From Acanthacorydalis orientalis (Eukaryota > Arthropoda > Insecta > Megaloptera > Corydalidae): a stretch of 64,000 nucleotides of DNA. A program made the translations under genes and the position numbers. The DNA is taken from contig CM068315.1 in NCBI GenBank assembly GCA_034766995.1, forward strand, positions 13,641,510-13,705,509, written 5' to 3'. The notes beneath the pieces were generated by a model. The model was given only the letters and a program-made list of their open reading frames with translations, ran no database searches and was not told where the DNA came from. Positions within the stretch are counted from its first letter, which is position 1. Every line of letters starts with the position of its first letter. This document shows, piece by piece, positions 34,261 to 45,489 of this stretch.

Positions 34261-34454
34261 GTTTTCAAACTAAGAATGAAATATTTAACTTAATAAAAAT
34301 TGAAAAAATTGAATTTCATAACAAAATAATTTTTATCTAATTAAAATATTATTCATTGTTCTAAACGTATTTTTCACAAATCGATTACTCTAGATTTGAA
34401 GAAATATCGACTTTCAAAACATAAATCATTTGAATATTATTTCCTTATCATTTT

Positions 34455-35014
34455 CTTAGGTTGGTAGCTAAATAAGTGCGGTTTTTGTTTTCCCAATTCT
34501 AACCTTAATTTTTTTCAATGAAAATTCATTTCATAGTATTCATATTAATTTCATTTTACAGTGCATTTTTCGGTCTGTATTTTGGTGCTATTGACTTTTT
34601 TATTATAAATTTTGCTTCAAATTCGGATATTGAATTAAAAATGTGAAAAGAAGCAAATAAGAGCAATTTTTTGTATGAGTTCAAAACGGGTGGTAAAGCA
34701 ACAGAAACTGCTCGTAAACTAAACGATGCATTTGGTGTGAATATTGTTAAGGAACGCACGGTGTAATGGTGATTCCAAAAATTTAGTACTGGGGACGACA
34801 GTCTCGAAGATAAAGAAGGTCGTAGGCGTCCTTTTTCAGTTTATAACGACCAACTGGAAACGTTAGTCAGAACGATGCACAACAATTTGAGAGCTTACAT
34901 AAAATTTATGTGTTAGTCATCCAACAGTTGTGAACCACTTAAAACCACTTAAATTAAAAAATGTATATGAATTTGAAGGTCCTAACCGCAATTATTCTTC
35001 TATTAACCCTAATA
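34455..35014 (+). mobile_element. Family H mariner derivative, full copy
   Basis: Starts TTAGGTTGGTAGCTAAATAA, ends complement TTAGGGTTAATAGAAGAATA. Length is 560 bp. The plus strand encodes the mariner DNA-binding domain with decay: YEFKTGGKATETARKLNDAF, then VKERTV and a stop, then KFSTGDDSLEDKEGRRRPFS. The sequence then runs to HLKTT-like codons and directly into the 3' end. The catalytic domain is absent. Confidence 0.88.
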
Positions 35015-35409
35015 TATATTGAAGCTTAGTGATAAATTCATTTATAAAAGTTTAAATTTACTCAGAGACCTAAAACTATGTTGTATCTCTATGATGGTCT
35101 AAACAAATATCAAAAACTATATAATAAAGTTGAAACTAGATTTTTTTCAAATTTTCATTTAACTTGTATCAAATATATTTAATTTGTAAATACAATAAAG
35201 TAATGATAAATATGTTCGTTCGAATTTTGATTCACCTGCGCAGCGTTTGAACCTGAATTTATTAAAATCTATCTAGATAGAGTAAAATACTATATGACTT
35301 AAATGATTTATTAATATCACAAAATATAAATACTTTTTCATGGTTTATAAGACGAAAAATAATTTTGTAAATAATTAGATTTTAAAAAAATAAATTATAA
35401 ATTGTTCTA

Positions 35410-35695
35410 GAATAATTTTGGACCTGTGCCCAAACTTACATTCACAAATAAATTTTTTACCCTCAACACTAATCAATAAACATTTTTTCTGATCAAACAT
35501 GTCTAATAACTGACTATTTTTTATTTGTAATTGATCATTTGGTACATTCTGATGACAATATAATAAAATTAATAGTTTTACAACAAAAAAAGATCAGTAA
35601 TCAATTATTGAATATTTTTTATTAGAAAAAAAATTATAATTTATGTAATGAGTGGGAAATTGATCCAAGAAGAGTTTAATTCTATGATAGTACAT
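35410..35695. repeat. FB element, full two-armed copy
   Basis: TTCACAAATAAATTTTTTAC, TTTTTCTGATCAAACATGTC, GATCAGTAATCAATTATTGA and ATGTAATGAGTGGGAAATTG. The central region is shortened. Confidence 0.75.
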
Positions 35696-35699
35696 TAAA

Positions 35700-36700
35700 A
35701 TGACTGAATGACTCCATGTTCGTTTTATCCAATCGAATGATACAATCATTTGATACGAATTGAAATCAGAAACCTAAATTTGTTTATTACTTTATGTATG
35801 TAATCTCATTTGAGTATAATAGGTTTAAACCAGTGCACTAATTCTAGATATATAAGGAAATTATCCACCAGAGCTCGAACAATCCACGCCAAATTAAATA
35901 CTTGAAATGATGCAGAAAAGTTTTTATTTAATTTGAATAATAAGCAATTTTATATTCAGAAAAAAACAAGGATAAATCTCTTCAGCAATGAATGTTTCAT
36001 GCTATCTTCATTAAATTTCATTTCAGAGGACAAATCTTTTTTTTATATTATATAAAAATTCAACTAAAAGACTTTTATATTTGAATAATTAAATAATATT
36101 CAATAATGAAGTATAAAATTAGCTGTTGATTTTATTTACAAATAAATTAATTGAGTCACCGTTGTTTAAAACTTAATTATTTTCCTTAACATTTCCTTTA
36201 TTGTTTGTGAATTGATAATTCAATGAATAAATTTGCATACAGATTCGTTCGAACGCGAAAGTTTCACAATTATATCGTTACATCGTCTTTAAAGTATCGA
36301 AAAACAATACAGTCTGTCCAGAAAGTCAAAATGTGTACTGAGCCGATACCTTCACTTACATTTTTGAATAGGTATTCGTTATATATTATATAGGCGTTTG
36401 AAAACTCATTTAAATTTCTGCATTCATTGTTTGCGAAGCAAAAAAAAGTTACTTGTAAAGAAATGCATGTATTTATGAATGAATGGCTTTTGAAGGTGAA
36501 ACGTATTCACGAGTTATTTTCACGCTCGAGTAAAAGTGTCTCTTAATAGTGTCAGCTATTGTTGAATATTTTTCGGCGTTTTCATTCATGAACAATATGC
36601 TTAGCACCTTTAAATATGCCGGTAAACCATTATTTACCGTCTTTTAAAGAAGTGGAGTTATTGAATGAAGAAGTCCTTGACCATACAAACAGACAAACAC
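35700..36700. other. No gene; higher-complexity island 36240-36700
   Basis: 36240-36700 is comparatively complex (GATTCGTTCGAACGCGAAAG, ACTGAGCCGATACCTTCAC, AAATATGCCGGTAAACCATT) and unlike the repeat families. It contains GGCTTTTGAAGGTGAAACG-type sequence without frames. Confidence 0.45.
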
Positions 36701-36705
36701 ACACA

Positions 36706-36706
<1 letters not shown>

Positions 36707-36751
<45 letters not shown>
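36707..36751. repeat. (TA)n microsatellite
   Basis: About 20 TA units preceded by ACACACACATATATG. Confidence 0.95.
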
Positions 36752-36753
<2 letters not shown>

Positions 36754-36869
36754 CATATATTTATTTATTAACAATTGAATTAAAATACTGTGCTTACATC
36801 AAGTAAAAAAGGTTTTAGATTAAACTGCAATGATCTGATTTTTAAAAAGTTTGATATACATGATATATT

Positions 36870-37240
36870 TTTATAATTGTATCTAAATTTAATTTCACAA
36901 ATAAATGTTTCACTCATCTGCAAAAACGAATTATTTTTTGATCAAAAATTTTCAATAATTGATTAAGGATTAATTTTGATTTAATGTCTATTTCGATTGA
37001 TAATGCTAAAATTTTTAGAACACTAAGGTACAGACAAATATGATTTTTCTTAAATAGATTCGATTAATGAGATTTTTTGTACCTTAGTGCTTAGAGGATG
37101 ATGAAATTGCTACTAAAATGCATAAGGAACATTTAAAAATGCCGAATTATAAATTATTAAATTTTTTGATTGGAAAAAATTCTGATTTATGCGTGGAATG
37201 ATTTTTTTTATTTGTGGAAATTATTTTATATTTTGATTGT
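36870..37240. repeat. FB element, full two-armed copy (type example)
   Basis: The left arm includes TAATTTCACAAATAAATGTT, TTTTTTGATCAAAAATTTTC and AGAACACTAAGGTACAG. The right arm includes GTACCTTAGTGCTTAGAGG, ATGATGAAATTGCTACTAAA, AATGCATAAGGAAC and TTTATTTGTGGAAATTATTT. The arms are mirror images around about 37055. Confidence 0.82.
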
Positions 37241-37429
37241 TTCAATTTTGAATTAATTTTTTAATCAGATTCGGTATAATATGAAATTTGTATCGCCAGT
37301 CTAATTTGATTTTTTTTGAATAAATTGTATTAGAATTATTAAAAACATATTTTCATTATACTTTCAATACTATGTATGAATTTACATCCAAAATTAATTT
37401 TCTTAAATAATGTTTTCTTGAAAATAATT

Positions 37430-37710
37430 AATTATTAATCGATTTGATTGTTCATTTTTCTTTCTATACATTTAAAAGGCGATTCTATTATCTTCAAAGT
37501 GTTAAAGCATAAAACAATCTGAATAGAAAAATAAAAACATACCTTTCTATACTCCAGTAATCAGAAGATGATAGATTTTTGTTACCGAAATGCGCATAAA
37601 TAACAATTAAAATGATCAATTGAATAATTGAACATCTTAGATCAGAAAAAAGGAATTATTTTTATAGGATTAAAAAATTTATATGTGAAAATATAAGAAA
37701 TAAAGCTAAG
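37430..37710. repeat. FB element, two-armed copy
   Basis: TTAATCGATTTGATTGTTCA, CTTCAAAGTGTTAAAGC, then CCAGTAATCAGAAGATGATA, GAAATGCGCATAAATAAC and TTAGATCAGAAAAAAGG. Confidence 0.72.
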
Positions 37711-37714
37711 AAAT

Positions 37715-38393
37715 TATTCATAGCTACATATTCATAATTAAATAATGAATATATAATTCATAATTACATATTCAATATTACTATATTCATAATTAAATTA
37801 ATTATATGAAAATGGGAATTGTTGTGAAAAATAAACAACATTCATTCGAAAAAAGAGCTGATTGGTACTTTCTTTGGATTGATTTCAGAAATTTTTTTTA
37901 TAATACTATTGTAAGATTTTATAATATAGTCTTTTTCTAAGAAATTCGTAATAATATTATTTTAAGTGTATGCAAACATCGTAGTTATTATCTTTGTTGA
38001 GGATGGTGTTGATTTTCTAGAAGAATTAACATGTCTATTCACTCTACAAGAATATTTCATTTCATAAATATTTACTCTAAAGTATCAATGTTCTGTCAGA
38101 TATTGTATTAAAATCTAAAACGTTTCATTTTTTTTCTCTCATGTATCAAATTTTTATTAATTTTACAATCAATACCAGTAATTAAAAATTTAAATTTATT
38201 TTATATAAATAGTAGAATATTTCATATTTTCATTTTTTCATTTTATTAAAAATGTTTTTAAGAGAATTAATTAACAGTTTAAATTTGAATAATTTTACAC
38301 AAGTGTAGTTTTTTATACGACAGAATATTAAATGTGAGTGTATTTAATACTACACTTAATTAATTTTTATATTTTCAAAAATAACCTACCACA

Positions 38394-38479
<86 letters not shown>

Positions 38480-39160
38480 GTAATGCGAATATCTAAATTA
38501 AAACATTCTTTCCATAGGTTCAACATCGACACACATCATATCGGAAAAAGGGTTAAAACACACACAACCACATACTTTGCAACGAGCCTCTACATACAAT
38601 AGACAATTGTTATATAAATAATACAAGGCATAAGGTACAGCTTCGTATAGTGTAGAGAAAAAAAAAACACTTTATATGTAAATGATTGGGCACAGACAGT
38701 AGCATTAATCTATTTAATGGCCTACCTGTGACGAATTATCTCATCGTAAATAAAACAAGAGTTGTAATGCAGTCTCTCGGGAGACGCATGTTGTGTCACA
38801 ATTATGTCGCAATTGTCTTCTGATAAAAATATAAGCAGTTAAATGCGGCTAGCAGGCATAAATCTTGTTGTCGGATATAAAAAAAAGAAAGGAAAAAAGT
38901 GTTTCGAATAATAGACGATAAAATGTAACAGTAGACCGTGATGGGTTGATAAACCTTTATGTTTGTTTTTATGGTACATTAAAACGTGTTCATTTCACTC
39001 GAACAATTATGTGAATATTAAACGTTGTTAGAATGATTGGATCTTTAGTACAAATAAATTAAATCTATTACTTTTATTTTAAATTAATTTGATTGTATTG
39101 AAAAACCGAATTGTTTTTTTTTAATTTTTGATTATTAGTTTAAGTTATAGCTGACTCACA
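37715..39160. other. No gene; (TA)n at 38.4 kb and complex island 38500-38990
   Basis: 37720-38395 is AT-rich. 38500-38990 (GGTTCAACATCGACACACAT, GAGCCTCTACATACAATAGA, TCTCGGGAGACGCATGTTG) is more balanced and not a known repeat of this window. Confidence 0.45.
38399..38476. repeat. (TA)n microsatellite
   Basis: Two TA runs separated by TGTATATATTTA. Confidence 0.95.
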
Positions 39161-39164
39161 ATAC

Positions 39165-39440
39165 AATTATGATACTGTAGCTAAATAACTTTAACAATTG
39201 AGTACTATTTTCATCCCACAAACAACAAAAAAAATTCTTGACAAAATTGTTTAGTAAATCATTATTAATCACTTTTAATTGTTACTTATGTGTATATTAA
39301 TGGAAATATTATTGTTACTAAGTGCCAATGTACAGAAAAATCTCCAACGAAATGCCTATATCAATGAACAAAAATGATCAATAATGATTTATTAAATATT
39401 TTGAATCAAGAAAAAATATCTGTCAAAATAAATCAGTCAA
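39165..39440. repeat. FB element, full two-armed copy
   Basis: GATACTGTAGCTAAATAACT, CATCCCACAAACAACAAAAA, TAAGTGCCAATGTACAGAAA, AAAATGATCAATAATGATTT and ATTTTGAATCAAGAAAAAAT. Confidence 0.8.
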
Positions 39441-39550
39441 CTATTTGGTCTGTTCCAAAGATTTTCAGATTGATTTAATTTTTTATAAAAGGTTAACACC
39501 ATTAAAATATATTTATTCCCAATAGTACAAATGTCTATGGAAATTGTTAT

Positions 39551-39847
39551 TTGGAAATATTGAAACGTTCAATGGAAAATATGAAGATTTATTCCTTCAA
39601 ATCGAGAATAAGACTGTCTGTTCTTGCAACAAATTATCTAGCTCACACAGTCGTTTGTGTAGTTCTAGAATCCAGCAATATCATTAGTCACAATCACTTC
39701 TTTTATTCGCTTGCTTCTTACCTTGTGATAGTTTTTATTATACAGACTGTATTTAATGAATATAAATTACCTGATAAAAAGCTTAAAATTTTAAAACACT
39801 ATAAACTTAGAGAAACTAGATATTGGATGGTCAAAGTGATAAGATAA
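39551..39847 (+). other. Unrecognised 98-residue open frame
   Basis: A Met-initiated frame with a basic start and a central hydrophobic stretch near residues 46-66 (FFYSLASYLVIVFIIQTVF) that could span a membrane. It ends in a lysine/arginine-rich tail. No family is recognised, and no splice or promoter signal supports it. It lies between two FB copies. It may be chance, since AT-rich DNA yields hydrophobic frames, but it has less obvious bias than most. Confidence 0.2.
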
Positions 39848-39869
39848 AGAGAAATCTTGACATTTTTAA

Positions 39870-40005
39870 ATACAGATTTTTATGTACCTTAACGCTATAA
39901 GAACGATGATACATTCACTGAAATGCGCATAAGTAACAATCAAAAATTATTTATTGAATATTTTTAAACAGATTTTTGAATTGAAAATAGCATTCGCTTA
40001 TAAAA
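39870..40005. repeat. FB element, right arm, cut by family H
   Basis: ACCTTAACGCTATAAGAACG, GAAATGCGCATAAGTAACAA and TTGAATATTTTTAAACAG lead to TTCGCTTATAAAATTA at the H junction. Confidence 0.75.
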
Positions 40006-40215
40006 TTATTAAGTCGGTAGAAAAATAATTGCGGTTAATGACCTTCAAATTTATATAAATTTTTTTCTTTTTTGATTTTCCTTTCTGTTTTAAGTGGTCC
40101 AGTGCTATTAAATGACTAACGCCTAATTTGAATAACACCTAAAGCTCTAGAATTGTTGTGCGTGGTTTTGATTCAACTAACGCCTTCAGTTGGTTGTTAT
40201 GAACTAAAAAAAAAA
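40006..40215 (-). mobile_element. Family H mariner derivative, one end only
   Basis: Begins TTAAGTCGGTAGAAAAATAA at a TA and matches H copies to GCCTTCAGTTGGTTGTTATG. It then stops in an A-run. Confidence 0.78.
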
Positions 40216-40299
40216 CTAAATGGATTATGTTATTTTGTTAAAAATGATATTATCCATAGAGTACTAGAGCATAAAGGAATCCAAAGAGAATATATTTAA

Positions 40300-40480
40300 A
40301 TACATTAACTCTTCTCTACTCTAACGCTATGAAAATAAAAGTATTGTTATTGAAATACGCACAGGTTATTATATAACGATCAAGAATTAATTATAGATTA
40401 TTTTGATCAAATCATTTTTTTGATGAGTAAAAATTTATTTGAAAAATAATTTAGACTTTGTATGAAACATTATAATGTGT
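40300..40480. repeat. FB element, right arm
   Basis: ACTCTAACGCTATGAAAATA, GAAATACGCACAGGTTATTA and TTTTGATCAAATCATTTTTT. Confidence 0.65.
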
Positions 40481-40569
40481 AAAATATTCAATTTAGTATC
40501 TAACCATTCGTTCAGAAATAGGAAGGCAAAATATTCATTGATTAATCTTCAGTTTACTGAGTAAAATCC

Positions 40570-40800
40570 AATGTATAAATGGTACAATGTAATTTTTATT
40601 ATGAAACAGAATGCAACACATACAAAAGAATACATTTAACAACACAAAAAATTAAATAGTTTTTTTTAAATGTAAATTTTGGAATATTTTTTTAATTTTG
40701 AACATAAAAGTTGTACGAGATGAATGATAAATAATTAATTATATACTATTATTTTTTGGTTACGGGATTTGAAAGTCCATAAACCACATAAAGGTTTAAA
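40570..40800. repeat. Dispersed repeat R2, copy 1
   Basis: Shares TGTAATTTTTATTATGAAAC, AATTTTGAACATAAAAGTTG-type, GATAAATAATTAATTATAT and GATTTGAAAGTCCATAAACC segments, in the same order, with 51430-51665. The shared segment is about 230 bp. Nature unknown. Confidence 0.65.
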
Positions 40801-40804
40801 TAAG

Positions 40805-41984
40805 AAACTATTAAAGTTCTTGTCACGGTAAATAATCTGTAAGGATTCAAATATAAACAGAGAAAATATATTCTCCATACAATCTATTTTAAGCGATTCA
40901 AGTATTAAAAAATGTAGTAAAATTTAAAATATATATAAAAATCATTTCAAGTTTTATTACTAAAACTGATTTTATTTGAATACAAACATATAATAAACAT
41001 AACATTTATTTCAATCCATAAATTAACAACCACATGATACTTCAAATCGAATGTATACACATTGACTCGTAGGTAAAGAAAAAAAAATCAGTAAACACAA
41101 CTTTACACTCAATTGAACAACTAATACTTGTATATTCAATGAAGTGGACTTCCTTTCGAAGTCGTTTACGTTTTTGTAAAAGAACGAATAGGCTTTTAAA
41201 TTCCACCACTTAAGATCAATTATGCGCACCGAAAATGGTTCTGTACAAATGGATAAAAGTCAAAAATGGACACAAATAGTTACGGTTAACACGCCAGGGA
41301 AAGTGAAATATTTCGAATAAGCGTGAATATGTATTCGTATTGATTTCTCAGATAACTTTGCAGTCAATCAAACTTTTTTTATATGCGATTAGGATTTTTG
41401 TTTGAGAGATTTTTATTCATTTTAACGTTATTAATATTAATCGGTTCCGAACTTGATTGATTGAACTATGTTCGCTTATTAATAATTGTTTCATTTACAT
41501 AATGGTATATTATATAAACATTCTAGTATTTGATAACAATATTTATCTTTTTATATGATTTATTACTTAAGATATTAATTCCTTATTTATACCTGGATCT
41601 CAGTTTTAATATAATTTAATAGTTTTTTTTATTTTATGAATATTTAACTTCTTATAATTTGAACTTTAATCTGTTTCTATTATGATTATTATTATATTAT
41701 GTATCATGTGTATCATTGAGGGCGATTCTATTTTTTAGGCAATTTGTGATGAAACAAAATAAGATCTGCAGGTCTTAATAGTTTCTTTTTTTAGAATTTT
41801 TGAATAGTTTTACCAAACTACTAGAAAATTTATACTTAAGTTTTCGTACTGAAAACGCCCGAAGAAAATTTGTTTCAGATTTTATATTTCTTCTATCCAA
41901 CAGATTTCCCTGTCTTTGCTAGTATTAATTTCATATCATATCTAATGCATTTAGTAATAAAATATAGTTTTCAGTTATTTGTTA
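40805..41984. other. No gene recognised
   Basis: AT-rich DNA with a slightly complex patch at 41225-41340 (GTTAACACGCCAGGGAAAGT). A 68-residue minus frame at 41023-41229 has no motif. Confidence 0.45.
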
Positions 41985-42544
41985 TTAGGTTGGTAGGTAA
42001 ATAATTGCGGTCTTTGTTTTCTGAATTCCAACATTATTTTTTTTCAGTGAATGTGTTATTTCATCATGTTCATGTTAATATTACTTTAAAGTGCATTTTT
42101 CTGTCTGTGTTTTCGTAACACTGACTCTTAGTTTTGTTATTAATTTTGGGTTATTAAATTAAAAAAAGAAAAGAAGAATATGAGAGTAATTTTTTGTATG
42201 AGTTCAAAACGTGTAGTAAAGCAGCAGAAACTGCTCGTAAACTAAACGATTCTTTTGGTGTGGGTACTGTTAAGGAACATACGGTGCAATGGTGGTTCCA
42301 AAAATTTTACGTTGGGGACAAGAGCTTTGAATTTGAAGAAGGTTGCGTGAGTCTTTCTTCAGTTCATAATAACGACAAATTGAAAGCCTAAGTCGAATCA
42401 GAACCACGCAGAACAATTCGAGAGCTTGTACAAAAATAAGGTATTAGTCACCCAACAGTATTCTGAAGCACTTAAAACAGCTAGAAAAATCAAAAAGACT
42501 GACAAATGGGAGCATGGACCGCAGTTATTTTTCTACCAACCTAA
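41985..42544 (+). mobile_element. Family H mariner derivative, full copy with TA target sites
   Basis: Starts TTAGGTTGGTAGGTAAATAA. Ends with the complement TTAGGTTGGTAGAAAAATAA. TA lies on each side. Length is 560 bp. It encodes only the mariner DNA-binding domain (see the next entry). This is the best type copy of the family. Confidence 0.93.
42194..42391 (+). pseudogene. Mariner transposase DNA-binding domain without a catalytic domain
   Basis: A 65-residue frame reads YEFKTCSKAAETARKLNDSF, then GVGTVKEHTVQWWFQKFYVG and DKSFEFEEG. This is the first helix-turn-helix of a mariner transposase, with the conserved WFQKF(R)xGD motif. After a stop at 42389 the same frame continues (VESEPRRTIRELVQK, then GISHPTVF), the second helix-turn-helix. 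It then passes within about 40 codons into the terminal repeat. The conserved catalytic portion (about 230 residues in the family) is absent. If a less decayed copy were translated, the product could bind element ends but not cut. That is an inference; this copy carries a stop between the two motifs. Confidence 0.87.
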
Positions 42545-42894
42545 TACTACGAGTTAGGTAGTTGTTATTTTAAATTTGATCCATGCCTTTGTTGATTTTA
42601 GATGATATTCCACTTGGCAGTTGATTTTAATTTCTTTGTGTATTTTAAAATAAGAAAAGTTTTGTTTAAATATTTAAAGTTGAATTTTAATTGCTTGCTC
42701 TTTTTATTTCTCTACCAAACTTAAGTAATTCTTTTTTAATTCTATTTTTGTGGATTAATTAATCCGTATATTCTCGATATCTATTTTGTTTAGAACACTT
42801 CGTAATTGCATAACCCATTTATATTTTTTTATCTAGTTTTTTCAATTTCTTGGTGCACTTTTCAGTGTACATATCTTTTGATAATCTTGATAGT

Positions 42895-43185
42895 TTGATC
42901 CAATATTTTCACTAATGAATTCTTTCTTTATCTCACAAACTACACCAATTATTTCGATCAATAAATTATTATAAATTATTTTCGACTGTCGCTTGTGGGC
43001 ACTTCGATGGAAATTTCATTAGAGTGCCATGTTACTGAAATGCGCATAAGCAACAATCAAAAATAATTAATAATAATTTACTGAATATTTTCGATCGAAA
43101 AATTTGTTGTCATTTCTGAGATGAAAAAGAATTTATTGATGAAAGTGAATTTAACCACAGAGTCAAAACTATTATTATGATCCAA
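42895..43185. repeat. FB element, full two-armed copy
   Basis: ACTAATGAATTCTTTCTTTA, ATCTCACAAACTACACCAAT, GAAATGCGCATAAGCAACAA, TTTACTGAATATTTTCGATC and AAAGTGAATTTAACCACAGA. Confidence 0.82.
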
Positions 43186-43821
43186 TATTTTATCATTTTT
43201 TAGTACTTTGAAACTTACATCTGTTGTCTTGTTTTTTAATCGATATATCGAGGTATCTATCTTCATAATTAAACTTGATTTTTAAAAACCATTGAAGTAC
43301 ATTTTTGATTTGTTTTATATATCTCAGTCAGCTATATAACTATACAATACAATAATTTCAAGGGAATTAAAGATTTGGCATAATTTTATGATTGTTTCCC
43401 AATTTCACAAATGAATTCTTTTTTTAACGTACTGAAAATTTATGAAGTTTTCCAACTAATTTTCATTTTTATGAATATCAGAGGGATATACCTCCTACTC
43501 GCTTTACTGGGGAGGCCTCCTACTCTCTTTTTTGATAAATGTAACTTGATAATAATAAAACAAGCTGTGTAATTGATTTTTTCAAGTTTTATAAACTTTT
43601 ATACAACACACGAATTATTCCAACACTTCATTATAAACAATGTTTGTGATTGATGTAATTTCTGGTTTGCATTCAAATTGAATACCTTCTTTTTAAGTAA
43701 ATTTTAATAATACGATGTGTAACTGTCCATGTGAAAAAATGTATCGTTAGCGTTTACAAATAAAGTGATTTGGTTAAAGCTCTGACATTGTGATTTATTA
43801 ATGATCATCTCAAACGCTAAT

Positions 43822-43971
43822 CTAACTGAAAATTGTAATCGTTTTGAAACGAAAAGTATTCCTTTTAGTGTTGGCTGTATCTGCATTAATTTTTATTTTT
43901 TCACGATATTTTTTTGCTTGTAATAAACAACGTTTATTACGTTCTTCAAGCGTTAATTTCTTTCTCCGCAT
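43822..43971 (-). pseudogene. Short unrecognised coding-like frame
   Basis: On the minus strand an ATG at 43971 opens MRRKKLTLEERNKRCLLQAK then KYREKIKINADT and stops after 49 codons. The highly charged helix-like start (LTLEERNKR, QAKKYREK) is unlike random AT-rich frames and resembles the first helix of DNA-binding proteins of mobile elements or a coiled-coil start. No family is assigned. Confidence 0.3.
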
Positions 43972-44319
43972 TTAAAACTTTATTGTCAAGATATGTTACG
44001 ATAGTATTTGTTAAGGATATATTGATGATCAGTCGATTGACTGATGGCAGTTCTGTAGACTAAACAAAACGCTGAGAATGTAACAAGCGATTTTGTTCTA
44101 AGATGTATAAAATGTTAGTCAGTGTATAAGAAAACGTTACCAGAGTATGACTGAATGTATCGTCCATAAACATAGTCAGTTCAGTGTTCTGAATAAATAC
44201 AATAAAAAAAATCAATAGAGAAAAGTTATCAACAAAACTGTTATTAATTTCCATTAAAACAGTCGTGACCATACATATACCAAAAAAATGCATTTTTCGA
44301 ACCCTCAGTCCATAAGATT

Positions 44320-44353
44320 GTTGGAGAGAAAAGTAAAATCTTTTCTCTCCAAC
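44320..44353. other. Perfect 14-bp stem-loop
   Basis: GTTGGAGAGAAAAG, loop TAAAAT, CTTTTCTCTCCAAC. Confidence 0.9.
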
Positions 44354-44645
44354 ATTTGAATTCAATACACTATTAATTATTTAGAGAATAAATAATTTAT
44401 TTTTTTTCTTTAAAATATCAATCCAAAAACAAATCACGCTCATCATCTCCATCAGCCAATCAGAAAGCAGATTACAAAACAATCAGAACTCGAATAAAAA
44501 TCACGGACGATGAGGAGGACCAGTTTTTATTTATAGAAAGATATAAACATAGACTCCTCTCTGTTGCAGTGTTTATTATGTTTCAGTATGTTTTGTATTT
44601 CAATGAATAATTCTTTTACTGTGTTTGGAATTCACAAATACAGGA

Positions 44646-44646
<1 letters not shown>

Positions 44647-44681
<35 letters not shown>
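44647..44681. repeat. (TA)n microsatellite
   Basis: About 17 TA units. Confidence 0.95.
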
Positions 44682-44686
<5 letters not shown>

Positions 44687-44835
44687 TACTTTTTCTATTC
44701 CGTAGATATTTTAATTGAATTTTGCACCCTATTTAAGTTTGTCGCCTTTTCTTATTATTAGTATCTTGGCTTTATCGATATTAAGTTTTAATTTGTTTCT
44801 ATAGTGATATTATTCTAATAAGTTTATTATCTGTA

Positions 44836-45406
44836 TTAGGTTGGTAGAAAAATAATTGCGGTTTGTAACAACATGGAAATTCATGCACATTTTTCTTTTT
44901 TTGATTTTCCTTACTGTTTTACGTGGGCCAAAGCTGTTGGATGACTAACGCTTAAATTTTGTGCAAGTTCACGTATTGTGCCTGATTCTGATTCAACTAA
45001 CACCTTCAGTTGGTTATTATGAACTGAAGAAAGACTCCCACCACTTTCTTCATCTTCAAGGCTCTTGTCCCCAACGTAAAATTTTTGGAACCATCATATC
45101 ACCGTACGTTCCTTAACTGTACCCAAACCAAAATCATCTTTTAATTTACGAGCAGCTTCTACTGCTTTACCACCCGTTTTGACTCATACAGAAAAAATGC
45201 TCTTATTTTCTTCTTTTCCATCGTTCATTCATTAGCTCAATTTGAAGTAAAATTAATAATAGAACCAAAGTCGATATTACCAATATATAGACCGGAAATA
45301 CACTTTAAAATGATATTAATATGAGCACGGTGAAAGGACACTCATTGAAAAGATTAAAGTTGAATTTCAGAACACAAAAACTGCAATTATTTTCCTATCA
45401 ATCCAA
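44836..45406 (-). mobile_element. Family H mariner derivative, full copy
   Basis: Starts TTAGGTTGGTAGAAAAATAA next to TA. Ends ATTATTTTCCTATCAATCCAA followed by TA. Length is 571 bp. The minus strand retains the DNA-binding domain in decayed form (KAVEAARKLKDDFGLGTV-like, then KILRWGQEP-like). Confidence 0.9.
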
Positions 45407-45458
45407 TAGTTATTTTGTTGCTAGCTAGAATCACATATTCGTTTTAACATATTAGTAA

Positions 45459-45485
45459 TTATATATATATATATATATATATATA
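45459..45485. repeat. (TA)n microsatellite
   Basis: About 13 TA units. Confidence 0.95.
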
Positions 45486-45489
45486 GGTA

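Larger units (their letters stand above)
43190..44640. other. No certain gene; mixed DNA
   Basis: 43495-43535 repeats CCTCCTACTC twice around GGGGAGG. A short coding-like frame lies at 43822-43971 and a perfect hairpin at 44320-44353. The 101-residue minus frame at 44060-44365 has no motif and spans the hairpin. Confidence 0.4.

Noticed and set aside
44060..44365. 101-residue minus-strand frame
   Set aside because: No motif; its start lies in a perfect hairpin; hydrophobic content is as expected from AT-rich DNA.
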